A stretch of 53,129 nucleotides of DNA from positions 1 to 53,129 of the forward strand of contig CAZVCC010000017.1 in NCBI GenBank assembly GCA_964626015.1. The letters are read 5' to 3'. The stretch's first letter is position 1; each line of letters starts with the position of its first letter. Made by a program: the position numbers and the translations under genes. The notes under the pieces are model-generated. The model was not told the DNA's origin, did not search any database, and saw nothing but the letters and a program-made list of their open reading frames with translations. Source of the stretch: CAIKZJ01 sp964626015. GTDB lineage: Bacteria; Bacteroidota; Ignavibacteria; Tepidaquicellales; Tepidaquicellaceae. Shown here piece by piece: positions 9,317-18,820 of the stretch.

Positions 9317-11002
9317 TTAATAATCTATCTTTGCTGAAATCCAAAAATAAAAATCATTGTAAGATTTATTTAAATAAACAAGATTAGAATTTCTGTAATA
9401 AAATTTGGCCTCAAGATAATATTGTTTTATTGGTTCGATTATACAAGTTAAAGTAAAAATATTTCTGTTGGTTCTATCTCCCTGAAGAAATCTGTTCTTT
9501 TCTATATACCAATAGTCTCCTCTATTAATGTCTCCCCCGTAATTTTGTTTTATATTGCCTGATGAATCGAATAAGAATCCTCCTCCAGATCTTTGGTACT
9601 GATAAATAAATGATAAATGAATTCTACTGGTGATGTCATAACCAAACTTTAATGCTAATTCATCTGAATTTGGTTGTAATTTATGCCCCAAAGACATCGT
9701 CCAATTTGTATATGAGTTCTTATTCGATTTATGAGCATACATAAACGGGTCTAATCTCGTATATTCAACGGCTAAAGATAAATTAGGCATTGTAAATGCA
9801 TTCTCCCAAAGTCCTCCGAATTGCCAGCCAAACCTATTTGTATTATATGTCTTATCATTATTCCCGATAGTTTCAAAATCCAAATCATCTATCATTAACG
9901 TTCCTTGCAAAGCCAAATCTTTAATTAGATTTAATTCAAAATCTAATCCTAAGAATGTATTGTTTTCGAATGATTTTTCTGCTCCTACATTCATATCTGC
10001 TGATATAAGAAAACCGAATGGATTCAAATATTCCCAGCTGAAAGGTGTAGAAGTAAATACAACAGATTCATATAATCCAATATTAACAAATTTACTTGGT
10101 TTGATGTTTATTCTGTGCAAAGCTATACTTTTCCAATTTAAATCTCTCCCTAAAGAATCACCTTTTAAACTGCCGTAAACAAAAGTATAAGAAAAGGCTT
10201 TATATTTTAAATCAACTTTTCCAAATGGATACGGAACTGTATTATTAGAAAGATACATCTTATCAATATATCCAAATCCCATTGTTAAAGCTTCTTTACC
10301 TATTGTAATCGCAAATAAGTTGTTATGAGTTCTATATCGCAAATATCCTTCATAGGTGTCATAATTTTTATTTTCATAATAAAATTTTGTATTACCTCTT
10401 AATATTGGATCAGTTTCAGCAGCAAAATTGATTGCATTTTTATCACCGTATAATTTCGCTCCATTTGAGATTCTCAGATAGTAACCTAAGGAATTAAACA
10501 AAGTACCTCTTATTCTACCGCCAATTTCTCCAAGTACAATTTTATTATCACCTAACGAATCCCCGCTCGATTGTCGATAAGAAATACTTCCAATTCCATC
10601 TATAAACATTGTTGCTAAAGAATCTGCATAACTGTACATATATTTCTGTTTCTTATTATCAAATAATCTATTGATACTAAAATTTTTCCCAAATAAATCT
10701 GATGTATTTTTCAAGTTCCTATTTAAATCATATCCAAACTCAATATTATAATCATTGAGCATGTCTTTATCTATTTTATCGATATCTTTATTCTCTCGAT
10801 CGATAATTTTTAGATTATTTGCTACTTCTTCCCTTGAAATAGGAATATTTGATGAGTTGTATTCTGGTATCACACCCATAACCTGCATCTTTTTCAAAAA
10901 TAAATAAACCGGGTTACTAACAGGTACCAGTTCAACTTGTGCCAATCCATCCACAGTCACTAATACAAGAAAAATTAAAACTGTAAATACTCTAATTCTC
11001 AT
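9317..11002 (-). CDS. Wzi-like capsule assembly outer-membrane protein
   Basis: A 561-residue protein with a signal peptide (MRIRVFTVLIFLVLVTVDG, then LAQ) and many alternating aromatic/polar strands ending in FYFWISAKIDY, as in outer-membrane beta-barrels. The early SNPVYLFLKKMQVMGVIPEY and ISREEVANNL segments resemble Bacteroidota Wzi-family capsule assembly proteins. Wzi helps attach or assemble capsule at the cell surface. It lies inside the polysaccharide cluster between the glycosylphosphotransferase and the aminotransferase, which agrees with that role. The family call comes from recalled pattern and context and is moderate. Confidence 0.7.
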   Translation of the reverse strand: MRIRVFTVLIFLVLVTVDGLAQVELVPVSNPVYLFLKKMQVMGVIPEYNSSNIPISREEVANNLKIIDRENKDIDKIDKDMLNDYNIEFGYDLNRNLKNTSDLFGKNFSINRLFDNKKQKYMYSYADSLATMFIDGIGSISYRQSSGDSLGDNKIVLGEIGGRIRGTLFNSLGYYLRISNGAKLYGDKNAINFAAETDPILRGNTKFYYENKNYDTYEGYLRYRTHNNLFAITIGKEALTMGFGYIDKMYLSNNTVPYPFGKVDLKYKAFSYTFVYGSLKGDSLGRDLNWKSIALHRINIKPSKFVNIGLYESVVFTSTPFSWEYLNPFGFLISADMNVGAEKSFENNTFLGLDFELNLIKDLALQGTLMIDDLDFETIGNNDKTYNTNRFGWQFGGLWENAFTMPNLSLAVEYTRLDPFMYAHKSNKNSYTNWTMSLGHKLQPNSDELALKFGYDITSRIHLSFIYQYQRSGGGFLFDSSGNIKQNYGGDINRGDYWYIEKNRFLQGDRTNRNIFTLTCIIEPIKQYYLEAKFYYRNSNLVYLNKSYNDFYFWISAKIDY

Positions 11003-11215
11003 ATTTTTCTTCTTTATATATATTTACATACCATGTTCTCTTAATTAGACATTACATGATAATCTTTTCTATTAAACGGATGCTATACATCTCTTATTAA
11101 ACCTTTTTTCCTGATTTTCATTATGAAAAGAGTCGCAAATTTGTTTTCTCACTGTTTCAGCGAACTAAAAAACAATAATACAGTTACAAACATTTAAATC
11201 CAACTCTCTTGGGAA

Positions 11216-12382
11216 TTAATTGCTTATAAAAAATTCCATAATCTTTTCAGTTACATATACTATTTGTTCATCAGTCAATTCAGCATACATCGGAAGTGAT
11301 AATCCCCTGATTGCTAAATTTTCTGTTATAGGAAAATCTCCGCTTTTATAACCTAAGTGTTCAAAACAAGGTTGCAAATGCAACGGGATTGGATAGTGCA
11401 AACCTGTTGCGATTCCGTTGTCATTAAGAAATTTCATTAATTCATCTCTTTTACCATTTTTAACCTGAATAACAAATAAATGATAAACATGCTTTGAATA
11501 ATTCATTTCTTGCGGGAGCAAAATTCCACAACATCCTTTTAGAAGTTCAGAATATCTAGCTGCTACTCTTCTTCTTCCCGCAGTCCATCTTTCTAAATAG
11601 TTTAGTTTTACCCCCAAAACTGCACCTTGAATTCCCTCCATTCTGTAATTATGCCCATAGATTTCATGAACATACTTCTGTTTACAACCATGGTCCCTCA
11701 TCATTTTAAATCTTACAGCAAGTTCATCATCATTCGTGCAGACTGCGCCCCCTTCACCGTATGCACCAAGATTCTTTCCTGGATAAAAACTAAAAGACGA
11801 TGCATAACTCAATCCGCCGACTCTTTTCCCTTTATACTCAGAAATATGAGATTGTGCACAATCCTCCACCAAATAAATCACCTGCCCCGTCTCATTATTA
11901 ACAAATTTGCCGCAAATCTCTTCCTGATAACCGGCAACTGACAACTGATAACTAATCGCCTCCATATCTGCTGATTGTCCATATAAATGAACAGCAACTA
12001 TTGCTTTTGTCTTTGGTGTAATTACTCTTATTATTGATTTAGCATCAATATTGTAAGAACTTGAATCAACATCCGCAAAAACAGGTTTTGCTCCGCATAG
12101 AGTCGCTCCCCATGCAGTAGCGATAAAAGTGTTTGCAGGTATGATTACTTCATCCCCTGGACTCACACCAAGAGCCCACAATACCATGTGATTTCCATCA
12201 GTTCCGGAACTTACTCCTATACAATTTTTCACATTATGTGCCGAAGCAAAATTCTTCTCAAATTCGGAAACTGATTTCCCTAGGGCAAATGCCGTATTAT
12301 CTAATACTTGTTGAATTGCAACACCTACTTCATATTTAATTGATTCGTATTGTGCTTTTAAATCTAAAAAGGGGATTTTCAT
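11216..12382 (-). CDS. DegT/DnrJ/EryC1/StrS PLP-dependent sugar aminotransferase
   Basis: A 388-residue PLP enzyme that aminates a keto-sugar nucleotide. Family marks are the start IPFLDLKAQYESIK, GTDGNHMVLWALG, PANTFIATAWGA, LVEDCAQSH and the PLP-lysine segment FYPGKNLGAYGEGG. With the WbpB- and WbpD-like genes it completes a WbpB/E/D set. Oddly, between the usual helix after SADME and LVEDCAQ there are about 18-20 additional residues (SYQLSVAGYQEEICGKFVNN and a few more). Part of this is encoded by a TTATCAGTTGTCAG-type repeat read in frame. The catalytic motifs flank the insertion and are intact. It is six bases downstream of the DUF354 gene. Confidence 0.92.
   Translation of the reverse strand: MKIPFLDLKAQYESIKYEVGVAIQQVLDNTAFALGKSVSEFEKNFASAHNVKNCIGVSSGTDGNHMVLWALGVSPGDEVIIPANTFIATAWGATLCGAKPVFADVDSSSYNIDAKSIIRVITPKTKAIVAVHLYGQSADMEAISYQLSVAGYQEEICGKFVNNETGQVIYLVEDCAQSHISEYKGKRVGGLSYASSFSFYPGKNLGAYGEGGAVCTNDDELAVRFKMMRDHGCKQKYVHEIYGHNYRMEGIQGAVLGVKLNYLERWTAGRRRVAARYSELLKGCCGILLPQEMNYSKHVYHLFVIQVKNGKRDELMKFLNDNGIATGLHYPIPLHLQPCFEHLGYKSGDFPITENLAIRGLSLPMYAELTDEQIVYVTEKIMEFFISN
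11924..11955 (-). repeat. In-frame TTATCAGTTGTCAGTTGCC repeat inside the aminotransferase gene
   Basis: The coding strand reads agttatcagttgtcagttgc followed by cggttatcag, translated SYQLSVAGYQ. The same unit occurs in frame near the window end at 53021-53052. Confidence 0.8.
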
Positions 12383-12387
12383 GTTTT

Positions 12388-13404
12388 TTAATTTAAATTA
12401 ATTATCAGATCTGTAATTTTATTGACTAAGTTTTTATTCATAAATATTTTATCTTTAGAATGTTTTTTTAAATCTATTCTTTTAATGTCTTTTTCTTCTT
12501 TAAAATACGATATTAAACCTTTCTGTTCAAGATATTCATCAACGAAAGGTTTTTTACCAGTGAATATGCTGTAAGTTTTAGTACCCAACAAAGCAGATTC
12601 CCGATTCATTGTCCCCCCCCCACTAATACTTATGTCAGCTGCATACAATAACTGTAATCCATCTACAGATTTATCCATAAAGCTTATATTATCTGTTAAT
12701 TTAAATCTGGTTTCAATAAATTTTTTATCCAAACTGGTTCTTGGGACAATAATTACCTTTGTATCATTACTTTGTGAAAGTTCTAATAATATTTTCAGAA
12801 GAATGTTTTCACTGAATTTATCGTGATAATTTGAAGTCATACTTGGTGGTCTGATTATCACTAAAATATCTTTCATATTTACATTTATACTATTCCTGAA
12901 GTTTTCCTCGGGAATAAAATTTTCCAAGTATATTTCCTCCTTAAGACCATCGTATCTTAATATCTTCTTTAAGTTAAATCCTGTCTCTTTTAACCTGCTA
13001 TCAGGAATAATTTTGGGTAATAATATATAATCGGAAAAATAATTAAATATTCTGTTTTCAGTATATTCGTAATCCATCATTACAATCGATTTTATCCCTA
13101 ATCTTTTTGCTGCTATTACCTGAGTCCTTGATCCATGATTTACAGCTTTTAATATCTTTTTCCCTTTAATGAATTTTATTAGCTCTTCACTTCTGGTATA
13201 TAAATTGAATATTTTTGACAATTTGTTTTTCCCGCCATACCGGCCAACTTCCTTGTAATCAAGATTATACATCTGCAATAAATTAATAGTCTGGGCATAA
13301 TCCCGTGCAGTAATTATATAATCAATGAGTAATAATTCAAGCTTTTTAAGTATGGGTCTGAATATCTGAACATGAGGCGAATTATCGAAATCAAACCAGA
13401 TCAT
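12388..13404 (-). CDS. DUF354 family protein (glycosyltransferase-B/epimerase-like fold)
   Basis: A 338-residue protein starting MIWFDFDNSPHVQIFRPILK, typical of DUF354, a family distantly like UDP-GlcNAc 2-epimerases and GT-B enzymes. The conserved motif SGGGTMNRES (about residues 262-271) is encoded through nine consecutive G bases. Its role in the pathway is unknown; being inside the cluster it probably acts on a nucleotide sugar or lipid-linked sugar. It overlaps the preceding gene by four bases (ATGA), so the two are likely translationally coupled. Confidence 0.8.
   Translation of the reverse strand: MIWFDFDNSPHVQIFRPILKKLELLLIDYIITARDYAQTINLLQMYNLDYKEVGRYGGKNKLSKIFNLYTRSEELIKFIKGKKILKAVNHGSRTQVIAAKRLGIKSIVMMDYEYTENRIFNYFSDYILLPKIIPDSRLKETGFNLKKILRYDGLKEEIYLENFIPEENFRNSINVNMKDILVIIRPPSMTSNYHDKFSENILLKILLELSQSNDTKVIIVPRTSLDKKFIETRFKLTDNISFMDKSVDGLQLLYAADISISGGGTMNRESALLGTKTYSIFTGKKPFVDEYLEQKGLISYFKEEKDIKRIDLKKHSKDKIFMNKNLVNKITDLIINLN
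12613..12621 (-). repeat. G9 homopolymer inside the DUF354 gene
   Basis: Nine C on the plus strand give three successive GGG codons in SGGGTM. Such a run is striking in this A+T-rich cluster and is a candidate slippage site. Confidence 0.9.
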
Positions 13405-14552
13405 TTTTCGACAATGTACAGTAATTTAGCTAACGCATTAAACATCCATGCATTTGACCATCTCATATACGATATTTTATTAGTAAAAAACCTGCGGCGT
13501 TGATAATAAAAATATCCATTTTTATCCTGCATATTTTTTATTGACCATTGTGCTACATCCTTGGCAATTTCTATATGATTAAAATTAGCCAATGTTATAA
13601 TCGATTGAGCTATTGCAGTAGAATCAATCGGATATAAAGAATTATTATAGTATTTCGGTATAATATAATCCTTAAAGAATGAATTGATATAGTAACTTAA
13701 ACCTATTTTTATTGGTATTTCCGTTGATTGATCCCTAGAATTTTCTTTGTACTCCCTCAAACAATCCAAAACATAACCCGTATGAAAATTATCCACCCAT
13801 TCACGCGAATCTCCTTTAGAATAGCTCCAGCTTCCATCGGAATTTTGTGAATTTAGTGAAAACTGAACTGTTTGCCTTGCCTGTTCGAGCAAATCAAAGT
13901 ATGTTTTTTCTATCGAATAAACTTGGGAAAATAATCTTGCTCCTTTCAGTGTTGCATTTATTACTTTTTGATTATCATATGGTGAATATGACCAACAGAA
14001 TGTGCTACCTTCATAATATCTATTTAAATCTTTATTAATGAATTCGCATGCGGATTTACACATTTCAAACATTCTTTCAATCTTAAGTAATTTATAACTT
14101 TCGAATAACCCATTTGTAATTATGCCGGTTGCTACAATAGTAGGAGTATAAGCAGGTATTTTGGCATATTTTGCTTCCCAATCAAAATCGTATCCCCAAC
14201 ATATTCCGGAATAACCTTTTGAACTTGTCTTTTCTAAAACATCTAATAAGAAATTAACCTCTTCATAAATCCTTGTATTTGTATGATCTAATTGAGCAAC
14301 ATAAGAATATGCGGGTATCACCAGTCCAATAGTTACAGGATTAATACTTTTTCTAATTCCTAATATTTGTCTAATATTTATTGGAAGTCTCCTAATCACT
14401 TGCTGTGTTCCTAATCTTATAATTTTGTTAGTATTTAGAAAAGGAATTTTGAATAATGGCGAATTTAAAGCATCATATGGATCGAATCCCTTATATTTCT
14501 CTGCTTTTATATAATTTTGCAGGTTTGATACTGATTTATGTAATACTTTCAT
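13401..14552 (-). CDS. Putative alpha/alpha-barrel polysaccharide biosynthesis protein
   Basis: A 383-residue soluble protein without signal peptide. It opens with a segment containing YKGFDPYDALNSPL and has repeated helical hairpins with aromatic motifs (GICWGYDFDWE, SYSPYDNQKV, DGSWSYSKGD, NGYFYYQRRRFF, MRWSNAWMFNAL). These suggest an alpha/alpha six-hairpin barrel. I associate this start with proteins of exopolysaccharide clusters that are sometimes labelled VpsJ or, wrongly, delta-aminolevulinic acid dehydratase; this is memory, not a search. It sits between the bi-domain oxidoreductase and DUF354 genes and overlaps the latter by four bases. A role in modifying a sugar or polymer is likely, but no catalytic residues can be named. 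Confidence 0.65.
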   Translation of the reverse strand: MKVLHKSVSNLQNYIKAEKYKGFDPYDALNSPLFKIPFLNTNKIIRLGTQQVIRRLPINIRQILGIRKSINPVTIGLVIPAYSYVAQLDHTNTRIYEEVNFLLDVLEKTSSKGYSGICWGYDFDWEAKYAKIPAYTPTIVATGIITNGLFESYKLLKIERMFEMCKSACEFINKDLNRYYEGSTFCWSYSPYDNQKVINATLKGARLFSQVYSIEKTYFDLLEQARQTVQFSLNSQNSDGSWSYSKGDSREWVDNFHTGYVLDCLREYKENSRDQSTEIPIKIGLSYYINSFFKDYIIPKYYNNSLYPIDSTAIAQSIITLANFNHIEIAKDVAQWSIKNMQDKNGYFYYQRRRFFTNKISYMRWSNAWMFNALAKLLYIVEK

Positions 14553-14586
14553 TAACTTTATAACAAGCCTAATTTTTTCAATTTAA

Positions 14587-16740
14587 CTACATTATATCCA
14601 TTTTCATATCAATCAAAACACGACTCTTTAATGACTCAACTGCTTTTATACTTGTATATGTAGTATTGTAAATTGATTCAAACGTTATACCTTGCTTATC
14701 AACACCGGATACAGCATTAATAAAGCTTGATACCTCTTCTTTATGTCCTTTTTCGCCATTATACTTCATTTTTGATACTTTCCCATTAGTAAAATATGTG
14801 TTTTCTTTAAAATTATTCATTATAGCAGTCCTACCTCCGGAATAGACTTCACAATATTCTTTGGGCAATGATGAATCCCCGTTTGATAAATATAGTAGAT
14901 TACCAACAGAGCCATTCTCGAATTCAATTGTTATAATTGAATTATCAAAATCTACTTGATTGATGTTTTTAGTTCTTATTGAATTTGCAAAAACATTAAT
15001 TGGTCTTGATCCCGTAATATATTGCATTGTATCTATGAAATGACACCCTTCACCAATAATTCTCCCTCCTTGGTCAGGATGTTGAATCCAATGAGATTTA
15101 GGGATAAAACCGGCATGAACCCTGTAATTTATCACAAAGGGTTCTTTGGTATCATTAAAATACTCTTTTATATCCCTGAATGGTTTTGAATATCGTCGAT
15201 TGAATCCAACCATTATCAAAATATTTCTATTAATACTGCCGACAATGTCTCTTATATCAATAAGTTCTTCCAAACTTATTGTTAGAGGTTTTTCTACATA
15301 AACATTTTTACCTGCTATGATTGATTCCTTTACATAATTCCCATGTGAATCATGTCTCGTGGCAATGAAAACAGTATTTATCTCTTTATCCTTTAAAATA
15401 TCTTTATAATCTGATGTACAATATTTAAATCCAAACTTCTCTGCAACAGATTTAGAATTTACCGGTACCGATGTACAAACTCCATGCATATTTGTTTTTA
15501 ACTTTTTTAATGGCGGTATTAGATATGACTGAGCAAAATTACCCGCACCTATAAAACCAATATTAGCAGAATCATTCTTTGTATTAGTGTTTGAAGTTTT
15601 TATCTTCTGTTTTATTGTTTCAGAATTTCTGTTGTACTCAAGTAAAATACCAATGAACCTCTCATTATTCTTACCCGTAATTATATCATAAGCATTTAAT
15701 CCTTTTTCAATCGGTATTTTGTGAGTTATTAATTTATTGAAATCAAGTCTCTTTATTGAAAGAAGGTCAAGTATTGCTTGCATGTTTCTGTTTTCAGTCC
15801 ATCTAACATAACCAACCGGATAGTCAATTCCAAACTCTTCATAAATTACATCATATCTCCCTGGTCCGTAACTGCAGGATATTTTAAGATCAATTTCCTT
15901 CTCGTAAAAGGGTGATCGAGGTATGTTCATTCCAACTGCCCCAACAACAACAACTTTTGATTTTTTCCTCGCTATGTTAAGAGCCATTTCAATCGGATCG
16001 TTTGATTTTGTACCTGCAGTAATTATGACGGCATCGGTTCCGATACCGTTAGTAATACTGTCAACAAATGAAATCGTTTCTTCATTTGATATCAGACATA
16101 CATCACATCCTAGTTCTTTCGCAATTTCAAAATTGAATTCGTTGACATCGAATCCTATTACTTTACAGCCCGATATTTTAGCCAATTGAACAGTTATTAA
16201 TCCTAAAAGCCCTAGTCCAATTACCCCAATACACTCTCCAACTCTGATATCAGCTTGCCTGATTCCTTGCAAGGCTATTGAACCAAGTGTTGTAAATGCA
16301 GCTTCCTCCGCGGATACATTATTTGGACTTTTCGCACACAAGTTTTTCGGAACTAATACATACTCAGAATGATTTGCAGTCGCTCCTGCACAGGCTACTA
16401 AATCCCCCGGCCTGAATTCCTCTGTACCGCTTTCAATTACTATACCTGAACACGAATATCCAAGCTCTTTATAATTATCTAGCCTTGTTTTTACCTTTTG
16501 ATAAGTTGCAAATAACCCCTCTCTTTTCGCATTCTGTAGGACCTGTTTCAAAAGATCCGGTCTGGATTTAGCTTTTCCAATTAATGAAGCTTGAGCAGTT
16601 TCAACACTCGTCTTTTCTGTCCCGGAACTTATTAATGAATAAAAATTCTTTACTAACACCCATCCATCCCTTACTAATGGGACAGGAACATCATCAATCT
16701 TCATTTCACCTGTCTTTTGATATTGGACAATTTGTTTCAT
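14587..16740 (-). CDS. Bi-domain oxidoreductase (MDR alcohol dehydrogenase plus Gfo/Idh/MocA)
   Basis: A 717-residue fusion. Residues 1-350 are a zinc-type medium-chain dehydrogenase/reductase (NAD motif IGVIGLGLLGLITVQLAK near 168-185). About 375-717 is a Gfo/Idh/MocA oxidoreductase (IGFIGAGNFAQSYLIPPLKK and YVEKPLT). Such fusions recur in exopolysaccharide clusters near asparagine synthetase and heparinase-like genes, but their reaction is not established as far as I know. Here it lies directly downstream of asnB and upstream of the putative alpha/alpha-barrel gene, matching that pattern. It probably oxidises or epimerises a nucleotide sugar or amidated uronic acid. Confidence 0.88.
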   Translation of the reverse strand: MKQIVQYQKTGEMKIDDVPVPLVRDGWVLVKNFYSLISSGTEKTSVETAQASLIGKAKSRPDLLKQVLQNAKREGLFATYQKVKTRLDNYKELGYSCSGIVIESGTEEFRPGDLVACAGATANHSEYVLVPKNLCAKSPNNVSAEEAAFTTLGSIALQGIRQADIRVGECIGVIGLGLLGLITVQLAKISGCKVIGFDVNEFNFEIAKELGCDVCLISNEETISFVDSITNGIGTDAVIITAGTKSNDPIEMALNIARKKSKVVVVGAVGMNIPRSPFYEKEIDLKISCSYGPGRYDVIYEEFGIDYPVGYVRWTENRNMQAILDLLSIKRLDFNKLITHKIPIEKGLNAYDIITGKNNERFIGILLEYNRNSETIKQKIKTSNTNTKNDSANIGFIGAGNFAQSYLIPPLKKLKTNMHGVCTSVPVNSKSVAEKFGFKYCTSDYKDILKDKEINTVFIATRHDSHGNYVKESIIAGKNVYVEKPLTISLEELIDIRDIVGSINRNILIMVGFNRRYSKPFRDIKEYFNDTKEPFVINYRVHAGFIPKSHWIQHPDQGGRIIGEGCHFIDTMQYITGSRPINVFANSIRTKNINQVDFDNSIITIEFENGSVGNLLYLSNGDSSLPKEYCEVYSGGRTAIMNNFKENTYFTNGKVSKMKYNGEKGHKEEVSSFINAVSGVDKQGITFESIYNTTYTSIKAVESLKSRVLIDMKMDIM

Positions 16741-16787
16741 TTAGTTTATTTGAAATTAAAGTTTATTTTGAAAAATTTGGGGATTCA

Positions 16788-18743
16788 TCAGTTACAAATA
16801 TTATCTTTAAAAAATGTGTCTAACCATATTTCTAAAGTTAAAAAACGCCATACTAAATGTGCATAATCAGATTTTCCATCTCTGTCAGCTATTATTAATT
16901 CCCAGACCTTGTCAGGATTAAGTATACCTCTTTGAGCTAATTTTCTTTTCGATAGTTTCGTGTCAATTTCATTTTTAAGCTGACCCTTTATCCATGCTCG
17001 TAATGGAGATGCAAATGGTGCTTTCGGTCTATAAACAACATCTGAAGGCAGATATCTTTCTGCAACCTTCTTTAGAAGATATTTTGACTGGTTTCCTTTT
17101 ATCCTGTACTTTGGTGGCAAACTGAACATAAATTCAACAATTCTGTGGTCAATTAAGGGAGGCCGAATCTCAACTCCTGCCATCATACTTGACTTATCCG
17201 AATAAGTTAAATTGTGTGCAGGCAAAAATGCTTTTGTGTCACAATAACACATTTTTGTTAAATAACTAATATGTTCTCTTGAGGTTATGTCTTTTTCCTT
17301 ACCTAAATAGTTATAACAGTCTTTTAAATAAGAATAATAATATGTATTATAATATCCTGAAGAATTAATAAATAATTCATCAAACATTTCTTTTGGTATC
17401 CCTATATCTGAAGAAATAAATCTGTCAAATCTTTCAAAAGATGCAAAAGACAAAAACCGTTTTATCCATCTTATAATTCTATATCCTTCTTTTCCGGATG
17501 ACACATTTATTTTTATAAATATTCTTTCAATAATATTCCTAATTATTTTTGGAAATACTCTTTGATATATATCCGCTTTCAAACACGCTAATTGTTTTCT
17601 ATATCCGCCAAATACCTCATCCCCTCCCATACCTGATAAGAGTACTACGATATCTTCTTTACGTGCAGCCTCAGAAATTAAAAATGTGTTAATCGAAGCT
17701 GGATCAGCTATAGGCTCATCTAAATGGTATATGGTATCGAAAAATACTTTCCCTATATCAGGTTTAATTATAATTTCCTTATAATTTAGTTCAAAAAGAT
17801 CTGCTACTTTCTTTGCCCATATGCTGTCATCCTCCATTTTTTCAAACTTTTGATCTTCATGCGAAAATTTAATAGTAAATGCGTTAATCTCTCCTTTGTA
17901 ATGTTTACGCATCAATGCAGCAATAATTGAAGAATCTAATCCACCACTTAATAATATTCCTACTGGTACATCACTTGTCAGTTGAAGTTTGACAGAATCA
18001 TTTAATAGATTATCAAGCTCGTCTATCAATTCTTCTTCAGTTTTATCACAATTCTCACCAACATTAATTTCCCACCATTTTATTATTACTACATCTGTGT
18101 TTTGCTCTTTTATGGAATTAAATTTAAGAAAGTGCCCGGCTGCGAGTTTAAAAATCCTCTTGAAACCGGTATTCGGTGCAACCTGATAATGCATTTGAGT
18201 TTTTAAGGATTGTACATCTGGTTCTGCTTTTATTAAACCACTTTTAAAAATTGCTTTTATTTCACTCGCAAAAATTAAACCATCGTTTATTAAAGAATAA
18301 TAAAAAGGCTTTATTCCCAATCTGTCACGGGCTGCAAATATTTCACCTGTACAAAGATTCATTATAGCAAATGCAAACATGCCGTTTAGTTTTTCAAGAC
18401 ACCGCTCTCCCCATTGCTCGTATGATTTAAGTAATATCTCTGTATCCGAGTTACTGAATAATTTTAAACCAGGTTTATCTTTCCTTAGTTCTGATTCAAT
18501 TTCTTTATAATTATATATTTCACCATTAAATACTATACATAGAGATTTATCATCATTAAACATTGGTTGATGACCTGCAGGGCTTAGATCAATAATGCTG
18601 AGTCTTGTATGACCAAAACCTGAATGCCATTTATCAAACCATTCAATTCCGTAATCATCAGGTCCACGATGCTTTATCGAGTTTACAGAATTTTCAAGAA
18701 GTACTTTATTTCCTATATTAATATATCCGACTATTCCACACAT
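16788..18743 (-). CDS. asnB: Asparagine synthetase, glutamine-hydrolysing (AsnB-like)
   Basis: A 651-residue class II amidotransferase. The start MCGIVGY leaves the nucleophile Cys2. The glutaminase domain spans roughly residues 2-190 (NGEIYNYKEIE, ARDRLGIKPFYY), and the synthetase domain carries the PPi-loop LSGGLDSS near 264 and GMGGDEVFGGY. In polysaccharide clusters AsnB homologues are often thought to amidate uronic acids rather than make asparagine. The surrounding sugar genes favour that here, but the primary role in asparagine synthesis cannot be excluded. There are 47 bases to the next gene. Confidence 0.9.
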   Translation of the reverse strand: MCGIVGYINIGNKVLLENSVNSIKHRGPDDYGIEWFDKWHSGFGHTRLSIIDLSPAGHQPMFNDDKSLCIVFNGEIYNYKEIESELRKDKPGLKLFSNSDTEILLKSYEQWGERCLEKLNGMFAFAIMNLCTGEIFAARDRLGIKPFYYSLINDGLIFASEIKAIFKSGLIKAEPDVQSLKTQMHYQVAPNTGFKRIFKLAAGHFLKFNSIKEQNTDVVIIKWWEINVGENCDKTEEELIDELDNLLNDSVKLQLTSDVPVGILLSGGLDSSIIAALMRKHYKGEINAFTIKFSHEDQKFEKMEDDSIWAKKVADLFELNYKEIIIKPDIGKVFFDTIYHLDEPIADPASINTFLISEAARKEDIVVLLSGMGGDEVFGGYRKQLACLKADIYQRVFPKIIRNIIERIFIKINVSSGKEGYRIIRWIKRFLSFASFERFDRFISSDIGIPKEMFDELFINSSGYYNTYYYSYLKDCYNYLGKEKDITSREHISYLTKMCYCDTKAFLPAHNLTYSDKSSMMAGVEIRPPLIDHRIVEFMFSLPPKYRIKGNQSKYLLKKVAERYLPSDVVYRPKAPFASPLRAWIKGQLKNEIDTKLSKRKLAQRGILNPDKVWELIIADRDGKSDYAHLVWRFLTLEIWLDTFFKDNICN

Positions 18744-18820
18744 TCCATCATTATTTTACAACAAAAATAAATTCTTAAAATAATAATTATAAGTCTTAAT
18801 TTTGTATAGCATAAGAAATT

